From DAIRVC01 sp036803025 (GTDB taxonomy: Bacteria > Chloroflexota > Anaerolineae > Anaerolineales > E44-bin32), in assembly GCA_036803025.1 (NCBI GenBank), contig DAIRVC010000026.1, forward strand, positions 1 through 22,727: a stretch of DNA of 22,727 nt, written 5' to 3'. The notes under the pieces were generated by a model. It saw only the letters and a list, made by a program, of their open reading frames with translations, was not told where the DNA came from and did not search any database. Positions 12,770-19,646 of this stretch are shown one piece after another. Both the position numbers and the translations under genes were made by a program. Position 1 is the stretch's first letter, and each line of letters begins with the position of its first letter.

Positions 12770-14280
12770 GACGCAACGACCAGCCTCGCGTACCTGCCGC
12801 GCAGCCGCACCCGGCCATGCGATTCCTGGCGCCGCTGGCCTCGATCATTCTGCCCGGACTCGGCCAGGCGCTGGTTGGGGCCTGGCGTCGCGGCTTGCTC
12901 CTGCTGCTCAGCCTGGGGACCATCGTCGGCCTGCTGGCCTGGCGCATCCGCATCGTTGGGCGCCGGGAAGACGAGTTCGGCGAGATCGTCCGCAAGGCCT
13001 TCAGCCTGCAGCCGATCCTGCTGGCTGTGGCTATCGGCGCCGCGCTGATCTACTTGTGGGTCATCGTGGACGCCTACCTGGCCGCCCGCCGGAAGCGCGG
13101 CGCCAACAGCGCCGGCCTGTGGCTGCTGATCCTGGTTGCCTACTTCGCCCTGGGCTGGCAGATCGGCGACATCAACTTGGTCACGCTGGCGACCCAGAGC
13201 CGCGATGCCGCTCCCTTCATGCAGCGCATCCTGTGGCCTTGGGAAGCCGCCATCCATCGCGAAGAGGTGCACCTGGTCGGCCGGGCGGAGATCCGCATCC
13301 CCTGCAGCGGCACGCCACCCGCCCCACTCGTCCCCGGCGAGGGAGAACCGAGCCTCATCGCCGACCCGGCCTGCGGCGACCTGTCGACGCAGGACGGCGT
13401 GCAGGGCTCGACGCTGCACGTGGTCGGCGAGGGATTCGCGCCCGACACCGAGACCGAGATCTGGTGGATGGATGAGCTGCGCAACGAGTTCCGGCAACGT
13501 CAGTCGGGCGAGTACGTCAAGGTGACCACCGACGCGCAGGGATCGTTCCAGCTCGATATCATCATCCCCTACCGGCTGATCCCTCCGGCGGAGGCCGGCG
13601 CCTACTCGACCTGGCAGCTGATGGCGCGCCAGCTCGCCGCGGTCGGCGACGCCGAACCGAGCGTAACGCTGCTGCTGGCCATCGAGAAGATGATCGAGAC
13701 CATCTTCTTGGGCATGATGGCCACGTTCTTCGGGATCATCCTGTCGATCCCGGTCAGCTTCCTGGCGGCGCGCAACTTGATGTCCGGATCGAAGCTGACT
13801 CTGGTCCTCTACTACCTGACCCGCACCGTGTTGAACATCATCCGCTCGATCGAGCCCTTGATCTGGGCGGTCATCGCCATCATCGTGGTCGGGCTGGGCC
13901 CGTTCGCCGGCATCGTGGCGCTGACCGTTCACAGCATCGCCGCGCTGGGCAAGCTCTACTCGGAGGCGATCGAATCGATCGACCCCGGCCCGATCGAGGC
14001 GATCCAGGCGACCGGCGCCAACTGGCTGCAGACGATCGTCTTCGGGGTGGTGCCGCAGGTCGTCCCGCCGTTCGTATCCTTCACCATCTACCGTTGGGAT
14101 ATCAACGTGCGCATGTCGACCGTCATCGGCCTGGTCGGCGGCGGCGGCATCGGCTTCCTGCTCATCCAGTGGATCCACCTGCTCGACTACCGAGCTGCCG
14201 GTATCGCCGTGTGGTTCATCTCGATCACGGTCGCCATCCTGGACTACGTCAGTTCGGAGATCCGCCGCAAATTCGTCTAG
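12766..14280 (+). CDS. phnE: Phosphonate-type ABC transporter permease, enlarged, with inserted Ig-like domain
   Basis: 504-aa permease, about 230 residues longer than ordinary PhnE (near 270). Residues 18-62 form a hydrophobic hairpin with a PGLGQ motif (30-34), as in small TM2-like membrane proteins. Hydrophobic helices follow at about 83-104 and 116-134. Residues 135-160 (DINLVTL to RILWPWE) look like the usual PhnE stretch after its first helix. Residues about 165-290 are a soluble region with GSTLHVVGEGFAPDTETEIWW and VTTDAQGSFQLDIIIPY, the pattern of an IPT/Ig-like beta-sandwich, probably outside the membrane. The permease core is at 298-504, with SIPVSFLAARNL at 327-338 and the cytoplasmic coupling segment EAIQATGANW at 411-420. 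The ATG at 12766 overlaps the phnC stop (ATGA). The permease identity is firm; the extra domains' role is unknown and their boundaries are estimates. Confidence 0.92.
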   Translation: MRRNDQPRVPAAQPHPAMRFLAPLASIILPGLGQALVGAWRRGLLLLLSLGTIVGLLAWRIRIVGRREDEFGEIVRKAFSLQPILLAVAIGAALIYLWVIVDAYLAARRKRGANSAGLWLLILVAYFALGWQIGDINLVTLATQSRDAAPFMQRILWPWEAAIHREEVHLVGRAEIRIPCSGTPPAPLVPGEGEPSLIADPACGDLSTQDGVQGSTLHVVGEGFAPDTETEIWWMDELRNEFRQRQSGEYVKVTTDAQGSFQLDIIIPYRLIPPAEAGAYSTWQLMARQLAAVGDAEPSVTLLLAIEKMIETIFLGMMATFFGIILSIPVSFLAARNLMSGSKLTLVLYYLTRTVLNIIRSIEPLIWAVIAIIVVGLGPFAGIVALTVHSIAALGKLYSEAIESIDPGPIEAIQATGANWLQTIVFGVVPQVVPPFVSFTIYRWDINVRMSTVIGLVGGGGIGFLLIQWIHLLDYRAAGIAVWFISITVAILDYVSSEIRRKFV

Positions 14281-14289
14281 GGGCACGAG

Positions 14290-14344
14290 CAGTCTGGCTG
14301 GCTGCACCCACCACCCGCCCTGCGGGACGAAGCCATCCAGACTG
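14290..14344 (+). terminator. Long imperfect hairpin just after phnE
   Basis: Arms 14290-14303 and 14331-14344 pair over 14 positions with one mismatch. The loop holds a second small stem, CCCGC (14314-14318) with GCGGG (14322-14326). It begins 10 bases after the phnE stop. No T-run follows. It could end or stabilise the phn transcript. Confidence 0.5.
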
Positions 14345-14377
14345 GCGAGCGGCGCGGAGAGGGGCGAGCGAATGCAG

Positions 14378-14409
14378 GCGGAGGGGGGAGGCTGCGCTCC
14401 CCCCTCCGC
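14378..14409 (+). terminator. Second hairpin in the phnE-HNH gap
   Basis: GCGGAGGGGGGA (14378-14389), an 8-base loop, and TCCCCCCTCCGC (14398-14409) make a perfect 12-bp GC-rich stem; flanking GAATG and CATTC could lengthen it with small bulges. No T-run follows. It is a probable terminator backup or mRNA-end structure for the phn operon. Confidence 0.55.
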
Positions 14410-14602
14410 TCATTCCTCTGCCTCCCAACCCCTGCAGGATTCTCCGGAACCCGCAGCCGAATCGATGCGGGGAAGATACGCGGTGGAGATTCAGACAGCC
14501 TCCGCCGATGCGCCGGCCACCTGGGATCCCCGGGCCCGGCCAAAGCGAAGACCCAGCCTCATGCCGGCAGCCTCACCTTCGCAAGTGAGGCGCAATCCTC
14601 GC
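14410..14602. other. Non-coding gap upstream of the HNH gene
   Basis: No supported gene. It contains a perfect 7-bp inverted repeat, GCCTCAC (14570-14576) / GTGAGGC (14585-14591) with 8 bases between, ending 11 bases before the -35 box of the HNH promoter. It could be an operator or a small hairpin. Nothing else was recognised. Confidence 0.45.
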
Positions 14603-14630
14603 TTGCCTCGAGTTTCGATGGTGATATAAT
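14603..14630 (+). promoter_or_regulatory. Sigma70-type promoter of the HNH endonuclease gene
   Basis: TTGCCT (14603-14608), 16 bases, then a perfect TATAAT (14625-14630). Transcription should start near 14637, so the in-frame ATG at 14629, which lies in the -10 box, would not be in the mRNA. This points to the ATG at 14653 as the start, after a leader of only about 16 bases. Confidence 0.65.
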
Positions 14631-14652
14631 GCGCCGAATTCGGGCCGCAGCG

Positions 14653-15156
14653 ATGAACGCGCCGGTTCTGCTCCTCAACGCCAACTTCGAACCGCTCAAC
14701 GTGTGCTCCACACGTCGGGCGTTGGCCCTGCTGATGACGGGCAAGGCCGAGATGCTGCTCAATGGGCGAGGCTACGTCCGAACCGTGCGGCTCACGGTGC
14801 CGCGCCCGTCGGTCATCCGCATGGGCTACATGATCCGCCGGCCCCGTCCGCGCGTGCGCCTGACCAAGCGCGAGATCTTCCGCCGCGACGATCACACCTG
14901 CCAGTACTGCGGCAGCCGCACCTCACGGCTGACCGTCGATCACGTCCTGCCGCGTCACCGCGGCGGCGAGCACAGCTGGGGGAACCTGGTCACCGCCTGC
15001 TCTGCCTGCAATCTGCGCAAAGGCGGGCGCTCGCTGGAAGAAGCGCGCATGCGCCTGCTGCACCACCCAGCCGAACCGCGCGCCACGGCGGCCTACCTGT
15101 TTTCCCGGCATCTGCCCGACAACGACGTTTGGGTGGAGTTCCTGACCGGCTGGTAG
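14653..15156 (+). CDS. HNH endonuclease family protein
   Basis: 167-aa protein of the HNH family common in Chloroflexota, Actinobacteria and Cyanobacteria, recognised by its N-terminal VLLLNANFEPLNVCSTRRAL (5-24) and GKAEML (30-35). The nuclease module has C83xxC86, D96-H97 (TVDHVLPRHRGG), N111 and C116xxC119-N120 (ACSACNLRKGGR). This gives a zinc-binding four-cysteine frame around the beta-beta-alpha metal site. These are standalone predicted nucleases with no firmly established role; DNA processing or phage-related functions are possible. The ATG at 14653 is chosen over 14629 because 14629 lies within the -10 box; a weak purine-poor leader precedes it. The gene is alone on this strand and ends 5 bp from the convergent 370-aa gene. 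Confidence 0.9.
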   Translation: MNAPVLLLNANFEPLNVCSTRRALALLMTGKAEMLLNGRGYVRTVRLTVPRPSVIRMGYMIRRPRPRVRLTKREIFRRDDHTCQYCGSRTSRLTVDHVLPRHRGGEHSWGNLVTACSACNLRKGGRSLEEARMRLLHHPAEPRATAAYLFSRHLPDNDVWVEFLTGW

Positions 15157-15161
15157 CCGGC

Positions 15162-16274
15162 TCAGGGCGAGCCGAGGGTTTCCACCAGAGCGTAGACGCT
15201 TCCGGACACGACCCCGTGCCCGCCGGTCAGGATCGGGACGGGGGCGCTGCGGATCGCCGCCGTCAGCTCACGCAGAGCGGGATCGCCGACCTGCTCCGCC
15301 CAGCCCAGATCGGCGGCGAAGCGATCGCCGACCGGCGGCCAGCCGCCGCGGTGCGCCATCCACACCCGCGTATCCCACAAGACCGCGTCGGTCATCGTCG
15401 CCAGGCGGCGAATGAATTCGTGCGCACCCCAGCTATCCAGCATCTCCCCGACCATCGACCGCACCTGGCCGCGCGCCATCCGCCCGCTGGCGACCATGCC
15501 GCGTTCTTCCACCCACAGCCGCACCCAGATCTGTCCGCGGCGCTCGAGGGACTGCCAAAGGTGCGACGAGCTGCGTCCGATGATCGTGACCGTACTGGCG
15601 GGGGTGCGTAAGACCTGGCGGATGGATTCGACCATCCCCAGAAGGTCGGCAGGCGCCTCGCGCAGGAAGGCGGACATCTCGACGCCAACGTCCGGGTGGC
15701 CGCTCAGGAGCAGGAAATCCGCCGGAGTGTCCAGGTCCGCCCGCGTCGCGGCGTTGGCAGGCAGGGCTTCCACGGCATAACCGGCGTCCTGGCCCAAGAC
15801 CCAACCGATCGGGTTGTCGTTGGGCAGCGCCTCGGCCAGGGCGGTCATCCGCTGCGCTTCGCCGATCAGGGCCCAATCGGTCGAATGGTAGTTGTTGACG
15901 ACCGCGGCCGGGGTGTGCAGATCATCCAAACGCGCGGCCGCCTCGCGCAACAGGGGTTCCGTGAGCAGGGGCGCGGCCGCGCCGCCGAAATAGGCGAGCC
16001 GATCGACGCCGCTCCACTCGAGGAAGCCGGCCAGCACACGGCCGAAGTGGAATCCATTGGAAGGGGGTTCGTAGGCGACCGCCCCCAGCGAGACCAGCGC
16101 CTGCCGGTCGTCCGGGTCGGCAGCCAGGATGTACACCGGGCCGATGCGATCGCAGCTGAGCAGCAGGCGAGTCAGGTCGCATGCCGCCGCCGCTCGGCCG
16201 CGGGCGGCCCAGGCCTCGCCCGGCGAGGGTCCCGCCGGCGGCGTCATGATCAGCGCCGGTATCGTTTCAGACAT
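15162..16274 (-). CDS. Unrecognised 370-aa protein, possibly nucleotidyltransferase-like
   Basis: I do not recognise a named family. The first 190 residues look like an alpha/beta fold: PVYILAADPDD (46-56), DRLAYFGGAAAPLLTEPLLR (91-110), PAAVVNNYHSTDWALI (122-137), then ATRADLDTPADFLLL (176-190). The last is the kind of D-x-DTP-x-D segment seen near the end of MobA- and CofC-like nucleotidyltransferases. The expected metal-binding acidic pair is not obvious (YFGG where a DxD-type strand might end), so activity is uncertain. Residues 190-370 are a separate region with TVTIIGRSSSHLW (228-240) and a glycine-rich C-terminal ILTGGHGVVSGSVYALVE. No signal peptide or membrane helix is seen. It starts 44 bp after the hpf stop and is probably the last gene of the comF-hpf transcript. 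CofC-like is a guess from motif pattern only. Confidence 0.7.
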   Translation of the reverse strand: MSETIPALIMTPPAGPSPGEAWAARGRAAAACDLTRLLLSCDRIGPVYILAADPDDRQALVSLGAVAYEPPSNGFHFGRVLAGFLEWSGVDRLAYFGGAAAPLLTEPLLREAAARLDDLHTPAAVVNNYHSTDWALIGEAQRMTALAEALPNDNPIGWVLGQDAGYAVEALPANAATRADLDTPADFLLLSGHPDVGVEMSAFLREAPADLLGMVESIRQVLRTPASTVTIIGRSSSHLWQSLERRGQIWVRLWVEERGMVASGRMARGQVRSMVGEMLDSWGAHEFIRRLATMTDAVLWDTRVWMAHRGGWPPVGDRFAADLGWAEQVGDPALRELTAAIRSAPVPILTGGHGVVSGSVYALVETLGSP

Positions 16275-16318
16275 CGATCAGTCCGCGCCTCATTCGGATC
16301 GGCGCGGCCTGCGGCCGT

Positions 16319-16879
16319 TCAAGCGACCTCCGGCTCGATCAGCCCATACGTGCCGTCGCGCCGGCGGTAGAGGACGTTGATCTGGTTAGTGCTCGCGTTC
16401 AGGAAGACGAAGAAGTCCTCGTGGCTGATCAGTCCCATCTGCTCGATGGCCTCCAGCTCGTCCATCGGCGTCAGCCGGAACTTCTTGCGTCGGACGACCA
16501 TCGGAGCGGCCTCGCTCTCGTCGGTGCTGGGAGCGACCGCGGCGGCCGAGGCCGGCCGCCCGTCCCCCCGTCCGCGCCGACTGCGGCCCTTGTACCGTTC
16601 CGCCTGTCGGCTGATCTTCTCCATGGCGTTGTCGATGGCCGAGTAGATGTCGTCGGTCCGCTCCTCGGCTCGCAGCATGGCGCCTCTGCCCCGCACGGTG
16701 ATCTGTGCCACCTGGCGGTCTTCGGCGCTCCGGGCGGACTTGACGTAGGAGAGATCGACCTTGGCATCCTCCAATTGGTCGAGGTAGCGGTCAAGCTTGG
16801 AGACCTTCTTGGTGACATAGTCCTGCAGTCGATCGGTCAGCTCGAGGTTGTGAGTGCTGATATCAACTTTGACTGCCAT
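16319..16879 (-). CDS. hpf: Long-form ribosome hibernation promoting factor
   Basis: 186-aa long-form HPF, which binds the 30S decoding region and joins 70S ribosomes into inactive 100S dimers in stationary phase. Residues 1-100 are the S30AE/RaiA-type domain (VDISTHNLELTDRLQDYV), 100-128 a basic then Ala/Ser-rich linker, and 128-186 the dimerising C-terminal domain (RRKKFRLTPMDELEAIEQM and HEDFFVFLNA). The ATG at 16877-16879 follows a clear AAGGAG (16890-16885) with 5 bases between; the GTG two codons earlier overlaps that Shine-Dalgarno and is rejected. The gene follows comF by 30 bases. A comF-hpf pair is a known arrangement, for example in Firmicutes, and suggests joint control with growth state. 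Confidence 0.95.
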   Translation of the reverse strand: MAVKVDISTHNLELTDRLQDYVTKKVSKLDRYLDQLEDAKVDLSYVKSARSAEDRQVAQITVRGRGAMLRAEERTDDIYSAIDNAMEKISRQAERYKGRSRRGRGDGRPASAAAVAPSTDESEAAPMVVRRKKFRLTPMDELEAIEQMGLISHEDFFVFLNASTNQINVLYRRRDGTYGLIEPEVA

Positions 16880-16884
16880 GATCA

Positions 16885-16890
16885 CTCCTT
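16885..16890 (-). promoter_or_regulatory. Shine-Dalgarno of hpf that fixes its start
   Basis: AAGGAG on the minus strand, 5 bases before the ATG at 16879. The alternative GTG at 16885-16883 shares its last G, so translation from that GTG is not plausible. Confidence 0.75.
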
Positions 16891-16909
16891 GTCTACGCGA
16901 AGCCGTTGA

Positions 16910-17629
16910 CTAACGGGCACGGGCCACGGTCAAGGCGAAGACGGCCCGCGCGCCGGCCCGGCGGGCGGCCTGGGCGCAGGCGGCCAGAGTTGCTCCAGTT
17001 GTGTACAGGTCGTCGACCAGGAGAAGCGACTGATTGTGGACGACTGCGGGATCCGCCTCAAAGGCGCCCTTGACGTTCTGAAGACGGCCAACGGGATCGA
17101 GCCCCACCTGCGAGGGTGTCTCACGCACGCGTCGCAAGCCGCCTTCCTCCATCGGCAGTCCGAGCAACTCCGCCAGGGCCGAGGCGATCAGGCTGGCCTG
17201 ATTATACCCCCGCTGGTGTTGACGCCGGCGGCCGAGCGGCACGGGCACCACCAGCGTCGCCTGCCAGGCCTGGCGCCGATGGAGCTCCGCCAGCCAGCCG
17301 GCCATGACGGCGGCCAGTTGGCGATTAGGACGGTACTTGAGCTGCAAGATGGCCCGACAAAGCGGACCCTGGTAGCGCGCGAACGAGCGGGCGATCAGCG
17401 GGAATTCGCGCCCCCGGCAGTCAGGGCAGCCGCCCTGGGCGGGCCGGCTCGCCCCGCAACGCGGGCACAGGGGTCCGTCGGGCATGGCCAGCGTGGCGTG
17501 GCACGCGGGGCACCATTCCTGGCCGCGGCGGCCGCAGCCGGCGCAGCGGGTCGGGAGGAGCAAGTCGAAGCCCGCCGCAAGCCAGCGCTTCCACCAGCGC
17601 TGCCCTGGGCGGGCGGTCTCCCCGTTCAA
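16910..17629 (-). CDS. comF: ComF family phosphoribosyltransferase-like protein
   Basis: 239-aa ComFC-type protein, needed in many bacteria for uptake of transforming DNA and acting on the cytoplasmic side with ComFA and DprA. Four CxxC pairs (C29/C32, C40/C43, C55/C58, C68/C71) form a double zinc ribbon. The phosphoribosyltransferase-like part has RRRQHQRGYNQASLIA (134-149) and the PRPP loop LLLVDDLYTTGATL (202-215). Length is normal for the family. The start is TTG at 17629-17627; the nearby ATG at about 17636 is out of frame, and no in-frame ATG occurs before the zinc ribbon. Translation may therefore be weak. The gene starts 39 bases after tadC, with a 6-bp hairpin in between, and is followed closely by hpf. 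No comFA or comEA is in the window. Confidence 0.92.
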   Translation of the reverse strand: MNGETARPGQRWWKRWLAAGFDLLLPTRCAGCGRRGQEWCPACHATLAMPDGPLCPRCGASRPAQGGCPDCRGREFPLIARSFARYQGPLCRAILQLKYRPNRQLAAVMAGWLAELHRRQAWQATLVVPVPLGRRRQHQRGYNQASLIASALAELLGLPMEEGGLRRVRETPSQVGLDPVGRLQNVKGAFEADPAVVHNQSLLLVDDLYTTGATLAACAQAARRAGARAVFALTVARAR

Positions 17630-17642
17630 GTGCCATCCATTC

Positions 17643-17663
17643 CGCGCCGCGAAGCCGGGCGCG
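17643..17663 (-). repeat. Small inverted repeat between tadC and comF
   Basis: CGCGCC (17643-17648) and GGCGCG (17658-17663) with a 9-base loop, in the 39-bp gap between the tadC stop and the comF start. In GC-rich DNA this may be chance; there is no T-run. Confidence 0.25.
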
Positions 17664-17668
17664 CCGGA

Positions 17669-18616
17669 TCAGCGCAGGATGCCTCCCATGGGGGAGCGCA
17701 GGAGCAGCATGGCCGCCGGCCCGAGCAGGATGATCAGCAGGGAGGGAAAGATGAGCAGGCCGATGGGGAAGACCATCTTGATCGGCGCCCGGTGGGCCTC
17801 TTCCTCGGCCATCTGGCGCCGGCGTACACGCATCTGGTCGGACTGGATGCGAAGGACCTTGGCCATGCTCACGCCAAGCTGCTCGGACTGGATCACGGCC
17901 GCCACAAAGCTGGTCATTTCGGCCACGCCCAGGCGTTCGGCCATGTCGCGCAGCGCGTCGCGGCGCAGCTTGCCCAGGCGGATCTCCTGGATCACCCTTC
18001 CGAACTCGAGGGCCAGGTCGTTATCCCACTTCTCATGCACCTTGGCCATGGCGGCGTCGAAGCCGAGGCCGGCCTCGACGCAGATGGTCAACAGGTCGAG
18101 CGAATCGGGCATTGCCCGGAAAATCGACTTCTGACGGCGAGTGATCTTGCTGGTCAACCACAGATCGGGAAAGAAGAAGCCCAGCAAGGTGAACAGGAAC
18201 GCGACCGTCAGGCCCTGAAGCCAGTTGCGCTTGGTGATAATGAAGACCAGGATCAGCGATCCGCCCAGCACGACCGCCATGACGATGCACATGACCAGGA
18301 AGACGGACGGGTCCATGCGCATCGGGTTGCCGGCCATCTCCATCTTGCGCTTGGTCGTCTCCAGGGTCGCCTGCGGGGTGAAGCGCGAGGCGACCTTGCC
18401 GATGGAGTTCAGCATCGGCAAGACGACGCGCTGGGTGAACGCCTGGGAGAGCTCGATCTCTTCCAGCGTGATCGGTTCCTCGCGCACGCTGAATTCGGCC
18501 AGGCGCTCCTGGATCGGGTCCTTGGCCTCCGGCGCGCGGATGCCGACGATGACCAGAATCACGGCCACGACCAGTGCGATGCCGACGATGATCAGTATCG
18601 TTCCCAATCCGCCCAT
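17669..18616 (-). CDS. tadC: Tad pilus inner-membrane platform protein TadC
   Basis: 315-aa type II secretion F-domain protein. With TadB it forms the membrane platform on which the TadA ATPase drives Flp pilus assembly. Hydrophobic helices lie at about 4-26, 104-126, 134-153 and 280-300. The T2SSF domain is at about 165-300, with MPDSLDLLTICVEAGLGFD (169-187) and FVAAVIQSEQLGVSMAKVLR (237-256), both hallmarks of TadC. The ATG at 18614-18616 has GGGAG upstream. It follows tadB by 51 bp in the same operon and is the last tad gene before comF. TadB and TadC are told apart here by gene order and the TadC-type SLDLL/QSEQLG segments. Confidence 0.93.
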   Translation of the reverse strand: MGGLGTILIIVGIALVVAVILVIVGIRAPEAKDPIQERLAEFSVREEPITLEEIELSQAFTQRVVLPMLNSIGKVASRFTPQATLETTKRKMEMAGNPMRMDPSVFLVMCIVMAVVLGGSLILVFIITKRNWLQGLTVAFLFTLLGFFFPDLWLTSKITRRQKSIFRAMPDSLDLLTICVEAGLGFDAAMAKVHEKWDNDLALEFGRVIQEIRLGKLRRDALRDMAERLGVAEMTSFVAAVIQSEQLGVSMAKVLRIQSDQMRVRRRQMAEEEAHRAPIKMVFPIGLLIFPSLLIILLGPAAMLLLRSPMGGILR

Positions 18617-18667
18617 TTCCCCACTCCCTGCCGCTCCAGCACTGCCTGCCCGAGCGGCCAGGACGGC

Positions 18668-19642
18668 TCAGATGTCCATCGCCACCATCTTCTGCACGGT
18701 GTAGAAACCGGCCAGCACCATCAACGCGGCCAGGATGATCATCGGCAGGCCGCAGGCGCGCGTTTCGGGGTTGAAGAACTGCATGATGTAGGAGCGGTTG
18801 GTCAGGAACAGGATGCCCACCAGGGCGACCGGCAGCAGCGAGATGACCCAGGCGGTGATGCGCCCCTGGGCCGTCAGCGCGGCAATCTCGCCCTTGATGC
18901 GCACCCGTTCGCGGATGGTGAAGGAGATCACGTCCAGAATCTCGGCCAGGTTGCCGCCGACTTCGCGCTGCACGTTGATGGCCGTGATGACCAGATCCAG
19001 GTCATCGCTGTTGATACGCCGCAGCAGATGGTCGAGGGTGTCCTCCATGGAGATGCCCAGCTGCATCTCCTGGACGACACGGCGGAACTCGTCGCACATC
19101 GGGGAGGGCAATTCGCGGCTGACGGCCTCCATGGCCTGCAGCGTCGAGAACCCCGCCCGCAATCCGTTGACGGTCAGGTTGAGCATATCGCCCAGCTGGT
19201 TGTCGAACTTGCGCAGCCGGGCGCGCTGGGCACGGCCGACATACATCTGCGGAAGGAACAGCCCGGCGATGCCGGCCAGGATGCCGAAGATGATCGACTT
19301 GCCCAGGATCGTGCCGACGACAGCGATGAGCACGCCCGAACCGACAATCAAGATGATGTACTCGGCCGGACGGAACTTCAGGTCGGCGCGCGCCAGTTGG
19401 CGGGACATCGAGTCGAACAGGTCGGTGCCTTCCCCCATGCGATTGAGGAAGTCGCCCACGGCGACGGCCAGCCGCGGCCGGGCCTCGGCTTCGGCGCCGG
19501 CCGTCTGCCCGCCCGACTCGCTGTAGCGGCCCAGCCGCTCCTCGACAACCGACCGCTCGCCGAACATCGACACCAGCAGGCCGGCCGCCAGGAGCAGGAG
19601 ACCCAGACCGCCACCGATGATCAGAACGGTGGTTGGGTTCAT
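18668..19642 (-). CDS. tadB: Tad pilus inner-membrane platform protein TadB
   Basis: 324-aa partner of TadC. It has an N-terminal helix (4-26), a cytoplasmic linker of about 65 residues rich in Ala and Glu, paired helices at about 95-113 and 116-134, a T2SSF domain at about 146-285 (FDNQLGDMLNLTVNGLRAGF, 146-165), and helices near 262-281 and 298-316. The stretch NVQREVGGNLAEILD (223-237) is typical of TadB. The ATG at 19640-19642 lies only 4 bases after the tadA stop, so translation is probably coupled; its Shine-Dalgarno is weak. Together with TadA and TadC it completes the inner-membrane motor of a type IVc (Flp) pilus. Confidence 0.94.
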   Translation of the reverse strand: MNPTTVLIIGGGLGLLLLAAGLLVSMFGERSVVEERLGRYSESGGQTAGAEAEARPRLAVAVGDFLNRMGEGTDLFDSMSRQLARADLKFRPAEYIILIVGSGVLIAVVGTILGKSIIFGILAGIAGLFLPQMYVGRAQRARLRKFDNQLGDMLNLTVNGLRAGFSTLQAMEAVSRELPSPMCDEFRRVVQEMQLGISMEDTLDHLLRRINSDDLDLVITAINVQREVGGNLAEILDVISFTIRERVRIKGEIAALTAQGRITAWVISLLPVALVGILFLTNRSYIMQFFNPETRACGLPMIILAALMVLAGFYTVQKMVAMDI

Positions 19643-19646
19643 GGCT

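Noticed and set aside
12697..14307. 536-aa minus-strand frame opposite phnE
   Set aside because: Antisense shadow; phnE has clear permease motifs and an ATGA junction with phnC.
14629..14652. Longer HNH protein starting at 14629
   Set aside because: This ATG is part of the -10 box, so it should not be in the transcript.
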